Shown: positions 1 to 7,459 of the stretch, one piece after another
How positions within the stretch are numbered: the first letter of the stretch is position 1
Layout of the letters: each line of letters opens with the position of its first letter
Source: UBA4877 sp002399285
GTDB lineage: Bacteria; Bacillota; Thermoanaerobacteria; Thermoanaerobacterales; UBA4877
DNA: 64,000 nucleotides
Direction: 5' to 3'
NCBI GenBank assembly: GCA_036771835.1
Contig: DAIPGN010000007.1
Coordinates: forward strand, 1-64,000
Translations under genes and position numbers: made by a program
Notes under the pieces: generated by a model
The model's database searches: none
Seen by the model: the letters and a program-made list of their open reading frames with translations, nothing else
Told to the model about the DNA's origin: nothing

Positions 1-23
1 AAGTATGCTCCTTTATTTGCAGG

Positions 24-59
24 CTTGCCGCCTTGCCTTGCACGATTTGTCACGGTCTG
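24..59. repeat. Dispersed 36-bp repeat, copy A
   Basis: This 36-base stretch matches the reverse complement of 33901-33936 at 33 of 36 positions by hand alignment. It lies in non-coding DNA. Two inverted copies about 34 kb apart suggest a genome-dispersed intergenic element. Its function is unknown. Confidence 0.7.
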
Positions 60-74
60 AAATTTACTTTTCAG

Positions 75-185
75 CTAAAGCCCAATTTTCTCCATTCCAA
101 TAGCTTCTCCGTCTAAATCCAAGTAGTCCCTTTGTAAAATCAAATTCTTGCCCGCACCGCTGTCTACAGCCTCATTCAGTCGGAT
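75..185 (-). pseudogene. Possible 3' remnant of an unknown coding sequence
   Basis: On the minus strand, 37 codons run open between a TGA (186-188) and a TAG (75-77). The predicted residues include GKNLILQRDYLDLDGEAIG, which look protein-like. There is no ATG with an SD upstream, so if this was ever coding it is a truncated remnant. No family is recognised. Apart from this and the repeat at 24-59, I see nothing in the first 292 bases. Confidence 0.2.
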
Positions 186-292
186 TCATACTTACCGACA
201 TCCCCCCGGCGTAAGTATTATTTTCCCAGGATCTCTCATATTGCAAATTTTGATCTGTTGTAGCTGCTAGATCATTGATCAACGTCCGTCTG

Positions 293-478
293 CTAACCGT
301 CATTTTTTTCAATGACAATATACGCCTGGCTCATGGTCATGCTGTCGCCCGCTGCACATGCCGATATAAGCTTGACGTTCCAGCCTTCTTCCAAATACTT
401 GTTCACAACACCCAAGCCGTCGTCTTCTCTTGCACCTATCATCTTTGCATTGCTGCGGACCCATATGACTTTTTCCAT
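293..478 (-). CDS. Small hypothetical protein (61 aa)
   Basis: This is a 61-residue soluble protein with a mixed alpha/beta pattern. It has a short helix around NKYLEEGW followed by two predicted strands, the second ending in AYIVIEKND. No signal peptide, membrane segment or metal motif is visible. The start is supported by an AAGGGGAG Shine-Dalgarno about 7 bases before the ATG. The pattern of a helix, a Gly-Trp turn and two strands resembles small Firmicute stand-alone domains such as DUF4177, but I cannot assign it. It stands alone, transcribed in the same direction as the pbp gene but upstream in coordinates, and no function is proposed. Confidence 0.6.
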   Translation of the reverse strand: MEKVIWVRSNAKMIGAREDDGLGVVNKYLEEGWNVKLISACAAGDSMTMSQAYIVIEKNDG

Positions 479-663
479 TTTAAGTTCTCCCCTTTAAATA
501 ACCATTATAAAATTGCTTACTCGTACCTGCTGCTCAGATGCATTATAACATAAAAAAGTATCTAAAATGAAAGTGTTAAAATAAATTTACCAATTCAAAG
601 TAAAGTACCGCTAGTTCAACTGGTGGCACGATTGGGTTCCATATGTTTTGGATAGTCGGTATT

Positions 664-3066
664 TTAACCGGAATTATCAGGAGGGTTTATATCGGGGTTT
701 TCCGGTTCGACGGGTTGCTCGTCACCCTCTCCCGGGTTTTCGGGTTGGTCAGGTTGGTTGGGGTCTGCGGGAGGCTGAGTTCCCGGACCATGTACTTCGC
801 AGTATCCCGAGGGCATTATATATGCCCCGTCTCTTGTATTTGCGGAAGTATCCCTGTCCGGAATATTCATAAAGACCTTAGCTTTTACATCCCACGGAGG
901 ACAATACTCTGTTGCAAGTTTGCCCGTTGTGACATCCACATTAGCGACCTGATGTACGGTGCAGTATTCCTTGGGTTCCGTACCCTGAATAAATACGTCG
1001 TTTACGGTCCGCGATCCCCTCGGATCCTGCGTGCATAGGTCGGTGGGAAGTTCTCCCGAGTCTCTGCAGACATTGGCCCATGTCAGACCGCCGGGAACAT
1101 CAAATTCTTTGGTGGCCAGGCCGTCGTGCACATTTGCCATAATGTCCTTCCATAATCTTGCGGGATAGTTGCCTCCCGTGACATATCCGCCGCTGGGACT
1201 CTTCAGTACTTCATTCTGGTCATATCCCATCCACACCGCTGCGGAATAATATGGCGTGAATCCGCAAAACCAAGCGTCTTTGTAGTTGCTTGTAGTGCCT
1301 GTCTTTCCTGCCACAGGCATATTTGGCAGCTTTGCCGCGGTTCCCGTACCGCTCGAAACTACGGTGCTCATTAAGCTTGTCATTATATATGATACCTGTT
1401 TGCTAACGACCACATGCTTTTCAGGTGCATCTTCCAATATTATATTGCCGTCGTTATCCGTGACCTTGGTGTAGGTATGAGGCTCTATATATACTCCGCC
1501 GTTGGCCAGTGTTCCGTAGGCTGCGGCCATCTGCAGCGGAGACACGCCGTGAGTCAGTCCGCCGAGAGCCATAGGCGCTGGGTACTCATCATGCGGGTCT
1601 ATGTCAAGGCCGAATTTTTGGGCATAGCTTACGGATTTGTCTACTCCGATATCCATCACGATTTTTGCCGCAGGTATGTTTCTGGAATACTGTATTGCCT
1701 CTCTCAGACTTATTCTGCCCCAGTAGTTCTTTTCGTAATTGTGTACCAGCCAGTCTCCGCTTGCCTGATGCACCGTAAAGGGCGTATCATCTATTGGAGT
1801 TCGCGTGGTATAGCCGTTGTCAATGGCAGGGGTATAGACCGTGAGCGGTTTGATGGAAGACCCGGGCTGCCTCTTGGACTGCGTTGCACGGTTGAGCAGC
1901 CTTTTGCCTTCGCTGCCTCTGCCGCCCACCAGGCCTTTGATCTCCCCGGTATGATAGTCTAAGATGACCATGGCTCCCTGCGGCTCAACGTTTCCGTTTT
2001 CATCCTCTTTATTTTGCGGGAACAGTTTAGTATTTTCAAAGGACTTCTCTATATCATCCTGTATATTCATATCCATAGTACTGTATATCTTTAAACCGCC
2101 ATTGTATACCTTGGCCTCCGCATCCTGTTTTGAATAATTGTATTTCTCCATCAGGCCGCTTACTACGTCATTGATCACCTGATCGACGAAATATGCATGG
2201 GAATAATCATTTACCCATGAAGCGCTTTTATAGACCAGCTTTTCGTTTATTGCCTCGCTGTACTCATTCTTTGAAATATAGCCCTGTTTCAGCATTTGAT
2301 TCAGTACCAGCTCCTGCCTTTCTTTGGCATTCTTTTCGCTGGCATAGGGTGAATATTTTGATGCGTTTCTCGTTATACCGGCAATGACGGCTGATTCCGC
2401 CAGGTCCAGCTGATTGACATGCTTGCCGAAATATACCAATGAAGCGGCCTCCACGCCGTAGGCGTTTACACCGGGCCCGCTGAGGTAGATCGTATTGAGG
2501 TATGCTTCCAATATTTGGTCCTTTGAATAAACATCTTCCAACTTATATGCAAGATATGCCTCCTGAATTTTCCGTTTAAAGGTCTTTTCAGAACTCAGCA
2601 TAGTATTCTTTATCAGCTGCTGGGTTATGGTACTGCCCCCTTGGGAGAGATCTCCGGATTTTATGTCGGCCATGAGGGCGCCGCCTATCCTGACGAAGTC
2701 CACACCGTGGTGCTCGCGAAAGCGGGCATCTTCTATGGCTATAAATGCATTTTTGAGATAGTCGGGCATTTGATTTATGCTTACCCATAGCCGGTTGTGA
2801 TCGCCGTGCAGGTTGGCTACCTGAACCACGGAATCGGGATCGTTAGCGGCGGGCGCGTACACGATCGACGATTGGCTTTGGGTCAGCAGCTTATCCGGGT
2901 TTAACGGCGGCGCGCTCTTTATCGCGGCCAATGCAAAGCCGCCCACAGCGCCTGCAGCTATGACAATCACTAACAGAAGAGATATGAGGATCACATATAA
3001 AGCGCTATGACGTCGCTTTGGCTCTTCTTTTGAAGCGCTTCTTTTTCGGTTGTTATCTTCGTTCAT
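664..3066 (-). CDS. Class A penicillin-binding protein (PBP1A type)
   Basis: Bifunctional peptidoglycan synthase of 800 residues that polymerises lipid II (glycosyltransferase GT51) and cross-links stem peptides (transpeptidase). A basic cytoplasmic tail of about 23 residues is followed by one transmembrane helix (about 24-50). The GT51 domain shows EDARFREHHGVD near residue 110 and GGSTITQQL. The transpeptidase domain shows the SxxK motif in PGSSIKPL (near 402), an SRN motif (near 462) and KTGTT (near 587). The last 40 residues form a Pro/Glu/Asn-rich tail, common in Firmicute PBP1 proteins. The length fits the family. It is probably monocistronic, with an AGGAGGG SD upstream of its ATG. Confidence 0.95.
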   Translation of the reverse strand: MNEDNNRKRSASKEEPKRRHSALYVILISLLLVIVIAAGAVGGFALAAIKSAPPLNPDKLLTQSQSSIVYAPAANDPDSVVQVANLHGDHNRLWVSINQMPDYLKNAFIAIEDARFREHHGVDFVRIGGALMADIKSGDLSQGGSTITQQLIKNTMLSSEKTFKRKIQEAYLAYKLEDVYSKDQILEAYLNTIYLSGPGVNAYGVEAASLVYFGKHVNQLDLAESAVIAGITRNASKYSPYASEKNAKERQELVLNQMLKQGYISKNEYSEAINEKLVYKSASWVNDYSHAYFVDQVINDVVSGLMEKYNYSKQDAEAKVYNGGLKIYSTMDMNIQDDIEKSFENTKLFPQNKEDENGNVEPQGAMVILDYHTGEIKGLVGGRGSEGKRLLNRATQSKRQPGSSIKPLTVYTPAIDNGYTTRTPIDDTPFTVHQASGDWLVHNYEKNYWGRISLREAIQYSRNIPAAKIVMDIGVDKSVSYAQKFGLDIDPHDEYPAPMALGGLTHGVSPLQMAAAYGTLANGGVYIEPHTYTKVTDNDGNIILEDAPEKHVVVSKQVSYIMTSLMSTVVSSGTGTAAKLPNMPVAGKTGTTSNYKDAWFCGFTPYYSAAVWMGYDQNEVLKSPSGGYVTGGNYPARLWKDIMANVHDGLATKEFDVPGGLTWANVCRDSGELPTDLCTQDPRGSRTVNDVFIQGTEPKEYCTVHQVANVDVTTGKLATEYCPPWDVKAKVFMNIPDRDTSANTRDGAYIMPSGYCEVHGPGTQPPADPNQPDQPENPGEGDEQPVEPENPDINPPDNSG

Positions 3067-3234
3067 TATAAATCCCTCCTAACAGGAAACACTTCTGCGT
3101 CAATTAATTATAACATATTGTCAACATAATAATAAACTAAGGTTTTTTCTATTATATGAAAATTAAAGAAGGATTTTTTAAAGATATGTCGAAAGTAACA
3201 CTTATAAGAGAATAATTATAAAGGAGGCGTTTGT

Positions 3235-3570
3235 ATGAGTATGTGGAGATGTTCAGTATGCGGTTTGATCTATGAAGGAGAAGAACCGCCGGAGAAGTGT
3301 CCTAAATGCGGGGCAAGCAAGGATAAGTTTGAAAAGGTGCCCGAGGATAAGGAGACCCTGATCAATAGGTCAAGGTATACCAACGGCCTGCATATGGAGA
3401 TATACGGCATGTTGACCAAGCTTGAAGATTTGGCTCAGAAGGGCTTGGACGACGATCTTGATCCCGGCTGCGTAAAGATATTCAAGCAGGAAAAAGAAGA
3501 GGCTGAGATACTGCAGAGGATGATAATGGCCGAGCTCCAGACTCACATGAATAAGAGCAAATGGGGTTAA
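3235..3570 (+). CDS. Rubredoxin-like domain protein
   Basis: The 111-residue protein begins with a rubredoxin-type iron-binding knuckle pair, CSVCG and CPKCG, within residues 6-27. These four Cys would bind one iron as in the C-terminal domain of rubrerythrin. The remaining 75 or so residues are helical and rich in Glu/Lys, but lack the ExxH motifs of a rubrerythrin diiron site. A role as an electron carrier or oxidative-stress accessory protein is inferred. The start ATG has a perfect AAAGGAGG seven bases upstream. The gene stands alone and ends just before a strong hairpin shared with the convergent TetR gene. Confidence 0.8.
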   Translation: MSMWRCSVCGLIYEGEEPPEKCPKCGASKDKFEKVPEDKETLINRSRYTNGLHMEIYGMLTKLEDLAQKGLDDDLDPGCVKIFKQEKEEAEILQRMIMAELQTHMNKSKWG

Positions 3571-3585
3571 ACCACAAATAGTACG

Positions 3586-3624
3586 AAATGGGGTGTTCCG
3601 CCGATTGCGCGGGACACCCCATTT
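3586..3624. terminator. Bidirectional hairpin terminator
   Basis: Arms 3586-3600 and 3610-3624 form a 15-bp stem with one G-U pair and a 9-base loop, between convergent genes. The stem ends in AAAT/ATTT, giving short U-runs in both directions. Confidence 0.8.
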
Positions 3625-3670
3625 TACAGGTGTATGGCGTATAATAAAAGAATATATGCCCAAGACAAAA

Positions 3671-4222
3671 TCATGCTTTGAAATTCAGCTTAGCACAGTT
3701 ATCCACTGAGGCGGCCAGTTTATTGATAGTATTTGCCACTTCTTCCGCAGTACAGGGCAGGTCTTCTTCCAGCCACCGCAGGATAACATTAACTGCGCCG
3801 GATACCTCGTAGGCTGTCACAAGTTTTGCATAGGCCATGTTGTTCTCGGTTGATCTGCCGCTTTTGATACCTAAAGTCATTGTCCTCTCGTAAATTTTAT
3901 CTGCCAGCATCCCATTTTTAATTAGAATGATGAAAGACTCTCTACTTTTCTGTACATAGTGCATGAATGAAATAAGACCTTCCAGGGTTTTGCTCTGCGT
4001 CTGGGAGAAATTGATAAAGGGCATGTGATTAAGAAAATCTGCCTCGATCTCTTTCATAAGCTCGCCGAAGTCGCCGTAGTGGTCATAAAAAGTCGAGCGG
4101 TTAACATCTGCATGCGCACACAGTTCCGTTACGGTAATCTGTTCAAGAGGTTTATTCTGCAGCAATTCTATGAAGGATGTCTTTATGATAAGCTTGGTTA
4201 ATTTTACTCTTCTATTTTCCAT
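3671..4222 (-). CDS. TetR/AcrR family transcriptional regulator
   Basis: This DNA-binding repressor of about 183 residues has an N-terminal helix-turn-helix spanning EQITVTELCAHADVNRSTFYDHY in part (residues about 30-52 show ITVTELC and NRSTFYDHYG). The C-terminal two thirds form the helical ligand-binding and dimerisation part, of the short type seen in Firmicute DhaS-like regulators. The open frame extends to a TTG at 4243, but the ATG at 4222 is better placed: AAAAAAGG lies about 8 bases before it. It is divergent from the two-gene flavoprotein operon and probably represses both that operon and itself. The ligand is unknown. Confidence 0.85.
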   Translation of the reverse strand: MENRRVKLTKLIIKTSFIELLQNKPLEQITVTELCAHADVNRSTFYDHYGDFGELMKEIEADFLNHMPFINFSQTQSKTLEGLISFMHYVQKSRESFIILIKNGMLADKIYERTMTLGIKSGRSTENNMAYAKLVTAYEVSGAVNVILRWLEEDLPCTAEEVANTINKLAASVDNCAKLNFKA

Positions 4223-4276
4223 AAATATTTTCCTTTTTTCCAACGATAATGACCAATTCGTCGGTTTTACGTTAAA

Positions 4277-4322
4277 TAAATAACAGCTGTTGGTTGACTA
4301 TTCAATAAATTATTTCTAAACT
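4277..4322. promoter_or_regulatory. Divergent promoters with palindromic operator candidate
   Basis: A 10-bp perfect palindrome, AACAGCTGTT, lies at 4282-4291. On the minus strand, TTGAAT (4300-4305) and TATTTA (4277-4282) are spaced by 17 bp and flank it, suiting the tetR-type gene. On the plus strand, TTGACT (4294-4299) and TAAACT (4317-4322) are spaced by 17 bp, suiting the flavoprotein operon. TetR control of both promoters from this site is inferred. From 4323 to 4560 the plus-strand leader holds no other clear feature, giving a roughly 230-base untranslated leader if this promoter is used. Confidence 0.45.
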
Positions 4323-4560
4323 AATTATAAGCATATGATCAAATTATGTCAACGCAGTGTGGAGGGGAAGTATGTTCTTTGATTATGTATGCTACTAGAT
4401 CGGAAAACGATTGTGTAACCGTAAAAACCAAAGACAGACGTTTCGTTTTTATCGCTTGCCAATAACTTCTTTCCCGGGCATTTTATGATCTCAATCTTAC
4501 CTCGGTCAGGGAGGAAGTTATATATAAATTAAATAAATTTTGAAGGGGGTAGAGCAAAAG

Positions 4561-6207
4561 ATGGACAGAACAGTAACGTTGCGGGTGACGCGCAATGTGG
4601 TGGCTTCGATCAACGCCGATGAATGCGTCAACTGCAGTACATGCAGGGATTACTGTCCGGTAGAGGCGATCTCGGAGAAGCAAAAGGTAATCTGTCATTT
4701 GTGCCCGGACTGCACCGAGATCAAACCGATCACGCCGGACGAAATGATAAAAATGCAGAGCGAGGCATGTACTCTTTCCTGCCCCGTAGGATTGAGCCCT
4801 CAGGGTTTCCTCAACCTGCTGCGGGTAGGTAAGGAACGGGAAGCTTTTGAGAACATTTGGGATAAAAATCCGCTTCCGGCCGTTTGCGGCTACGTATGTC
4901 ACCACCCATGTGAGAGCGACTGCAAACGCGGCAAGCTGGTCGACCGGCCTATGGAGATCAGAGCGATCCAGCGGTTTTTAAGCGAGGAGTATATCGATTA
5001 TCAGCCGGCCCCGTATCCCGTTCTTCATCAGGAACTCATTGCGGTAATAGGCGCCGGTCCGGCAGGGCTGACGGCAGCTCACTGGCTATCACAACGAGGA
5101 TACAAGGTCACTGTGTTCGAGCAGAATGCCGAACCCGGCGGCATGATGCTGCGCGGCATTCCCGCATTCCGGCTTAATAAGGAAACTCTTCGGAAGGAGA
5201 TTGCCCGCCTGGAAAAAGCAGGTATCAATATAGTTTACAACACGAAGATCCACGATGCAGAAGAACTTCTGAAAGATTTTGACAAGGTGGTTGTATCTGC
5301 TGGTACACAGGTAGGAAAGACATTGCCTATTGAGGGCTTCCGTACGGAGAAGGTCCATACGGCGGTCAATTTAATGGAACGTGTGAATGCCGGTCAAAAG
5401 ATCGAGTTGTCCGGAAACGTTGTGGTCATCGGCGGAGGCAGCGTAGCTACGGATACAGCGCGCACTGCGCTGAGGCTGGGCGCTGATAAGGTAACCATGA
5501 TATGCCTGGAGAGCGGCACGGAAGTACCTGCCCATGACTGGGAGCTTGCAGAAGCCAAAGAAGAGGGGATCGGCCTCATTGAAGGCGTTGCTCCCGTACG
5601 CTTTCTTGGAAGCAGTTCCAAGCTGACGGGTGTGGAATATGTGCACATAGAGGATTTCAATGCTAAGAACGGCAGTTTCAAGACTCTGAAGGGTACGGAG
5701 GAAAGCCTGCCGGCGGACAGCGTTATTATTGCGATAGGACAAAGGGCCGATAGAGAGTGGCCGAAGAATCCAGACGTCGTCTTAGCGGGCGATATTGCAT
5801 CAGGAAAATGCTCGGTGGTCGACGCTATGGCATCCGGCAGGGAAGCCGCGCTGAGGATAGACAATGAGCTTCGCGGCGGTGAATACACCGATTTTACGGT
5901 TGAACGCAGTGTTTCACCGGGCAGTCTGGATCACAAGATCTATCCAGCCGTACGCAGGAAATTGGATTTCCCGCCGGTAGACAAGCTGCCTGCAGAAAAG
6001 CGTAGGGAGACTTTTGACCTTGTGGAGAAGGACATGACGGAGGACACGGCCCATACGGAAACTCTGCGCTGTCTGCAGTGTGGCTATCACGAAGTAGATG
6101 AAGACAAATGCATCGGCTGCGGCGTGTGCCTGAAGGTATGTCCGAAGGGCGATGTGATCTCTATGGTCGCAGTAAGAGACGGAGAGGAGGCTGTGAACAA
6201 TGGATAA
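4561..6207 (+). CDS. GltD-like FAD/NAD(P)H oxidoreductase with N- and C-terminal iron-sulfur domains
   Basis: Flavoprotein of 548 residues related to the glutamate synthase small subunit. In order it has an N-terminal Cys-rich segment (CVNCSTCRDYC, then CHLCPDC), the GltD-type double-cluster region (CTLSCPVG, CGYVCHHPCESDC), an FAD-binding Rossmann fold with GAGPAGLTA, an NAD(P)-binding fold with GGGSVATDTA, and a C-terminal ferredoxin-like segment CIGCGVCLKVCP. It could pass electrons between NAD(P)H and ferredoxin or a partner. The ATG at 4561 follows a GGGGG SD; an in-frame TTG at 4540 is less likely. There is no large glutamate synthase subunit nearby. It overlaps the next gene by 8 bases, so the two probably act together. 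Confidence 0.85.
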   Translation: MDRTVTLRVTRNVVASINADECVNCSTCRDYCPVEAISEKQKVICHLCPDCTEIKPITPDEMIKMQSEACTLSCPVGLSPQGFLNLLRVGKEREAFENIWDKNPLPAVCGYVCHHPCESDCKRGKLVDRPMEIRAIQRFLSEEYIDYQPAPYPVLHQELIAVIGAGPAGLTAAHWLSQRGYKVTVFEQNAEPGGMMLRGIPAFRLNKETLRKEIARLEKAGINIVYNTKIHDAEELLKDFDKVVVSAGTQVGKTLPIEGFRTEKVHTAVNLMERVNAGQKIELSGNVVVIGGGSVATDTARTALRLGADKVTMICLESGTEVPAHDWELAEAKEEGIGLIEGVAPVRFLGSSSKLTGVEYVHIEDFNAKNGSFKTLKGTEESLPADSVIIAIGQRADREWPKNPDVVLAGDIASGKCSVVDAMASGREAALRIDNELRGGEYTDFTVERSVSPGSLDHKIYPAVRRKLDFPPVDKLPAEKRRETFDLVEKDMTEDTAHTETLRCLQCGYHEVDEDKCIGCGVCLKVCPKGDVISMVAVRDGEEAVNNG

Positions 6208-7384
6208 GCGGCAGGTTATTGTGGTAGGAGGGGGCGTAGGCGGCTCGTCCGCTGCCTTCCACCTGGCTAAGGAAGGTCTCGGCGTGCTGATGCTGGAAAA
6301 GGATCAGTTTCCGCGGGACAAACCCTGCGGCGACGGTATCTTGGGCATGCTATTTCCTTTGCTGGAGGAGATGGGCATTGCCGATGAAATAAGGGCTAAC
6401 GGATTCAGAACTACGGGAGCCACCCGCTTCTATACGGGTGAGGAAGATTATTATAGATCGCCTCCTTCCAAACCGGATGAAATACCGATGTACAGCGTAC
6501 CGAGATATAAATTTGACGATATCGTAAACAAGGCGGCCGTGCGGTCGGGTATCGACTACGTTGAGAACTTCGAGGTCACCGATCTGCTCATGTCGCGCGG
6601 CAAGGTCAGGGGCGTCCGCGGCATACACAACGGAAAGACCGTTGAGATCGAAAGCGATCTGGTCGTGCTGGCCAGTGGTTCGCACTTTATGCCGGAGCGC
6701 AGACTCGGCTTTTATGAGGAAGATCCCGACTACGTCTTCTACGGTCTGCGCGGGTACTTTGATAATATAGGCAATATGGAGGACATAGAGTTCTTCTATC
6801 CCGACAATTTCATGCCTACGGGATATATCTGGATCTTTCCCGTTTCAAAGACCATGGGTAACGTCGGCGTTTTCATCACCGAGACGGCGCTCAAAAAGAC
6901 CGGCATGACTACGGAGGAATTACTTTGGGATTGGTCAAAAAACACCAAGTATGGCAGAGAGCGCCTGGGCAATGCGACTCTGGCCGGCAAGCTGAAGGGT
7001 TGGAGGCTGCCGACCGGCATGAGACAACCTATCTATGCAGATGGGGTGATCGCCGTAGGGGATGCGGGCAACATGATCGAAGAGTTCGGCGGCGGCGGTA
7101 TACCGCAGGCAATGATCGCGGGAACAGTCGCGGCGAAGATGGCGCGTATGGCTGTGGATGCCAATGATTTCTCCAAGGACTTCCTCAAACAGTACGGTGG
7201 TATGATAGATCAGGCTATCGGACCGTTTATGCAGGGAATGAAGCTGATGCGCGATTATGGTGCTTCCACGCCGGAGCAGTTACGTGATCTTGTAGAGTAT
7301 ATGAATGCTAATCCGCAGGCGGATACAGCTGCATATCTTGTTCAAAAGGCAGGCATGCAGGCTGCCGCTGGTTCGAATCAGTAG
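6200..7384 (+). CDS. Geranylgeranyl-reductase family flavoprotein
   Basis: FAD-dependent oxidoreductase of 394 residues. The N-terminal dinucleotide fold is GGGVGGSSAAFHLAKEG, followed closely by KPCGDGI, a signature of the geranylgeranyl reductase family. The second FAD contact, GDAGNMIEEFGGGGIPQA, lies near residue 290. Known relatives saturate isoprenoid chains of archaeal lipids, chlorophyll or quinones, or oxidise diverse hydrophobic substrates. The substrate here is not known; a polyprenyl or other lipid is a guess. It has a GAGGAGG SD inside the upstream gene, overlaps that gene by 8 bases, and ends before a strong hairpin. The adjacent iron-sulfur flavoprotein is the obvious candidate electron donor. 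Confidence 0.85.
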   Translation: MDKRQVIVVGGGVGGSSAAFHLAKEGLGVLMLEKDQFPRDKPCGDGILGMLFPLLEEMGIADEIRANGFRTTGATRFYTGEEDYYRSPPSKPDEIPMYSVPRYKFDDIVNKAAVRSGIDYVENFEVTDLLMSRGKVRGVRGIHNGKTVEIESDLVVLASGSHFMPERRLGFYEEDPDYVFYGLRGYFDNIGNMEDIEFFYPDNFMPTGYIWIFPVSKTMGNVGVFITETALKKTGMTTEELLWDWSKNTKYGRERLGNATLAGKLKGWRLPTGMRQPIYADGVIAVGDAGNMIEEFGGGGIPQAMIAGTVAAKMARMAVDANDFSKDFLKQYGGMIDQAIGPFMQGMKLMRDYGASTPEQLRDLVEYMNANPQADTAAYLVQKAGMQAAAGSNQ

Positions 7385-7412
7385 GTTTAGGGTTTAAAGA
7401 TCATGATAAAGG

Positions 7413-7452
7413 AAGGGGATGCAGGCAAATTCTTGTTTGCCTGCATCCCCTT
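7413..7452. terminator. Bidirectional hairpin terminator
   Basis: A perfect 17-bp stem (7413-7429 with 7436-7452) closes a 6-base loop and is followed by a T-rich stretch. It lies between the converging flavoprotein operon and blaR1-like gene. Confidence 0.9.
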
Positions 7453-7459
7453 TTCTCCG

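Noticed and set aside
4561..6207. Glutamate synthase small subunit
   Set aside because: The fold is alike but there is no large subunit, and extra ferredoxin motifs at both ends point elsewhere.
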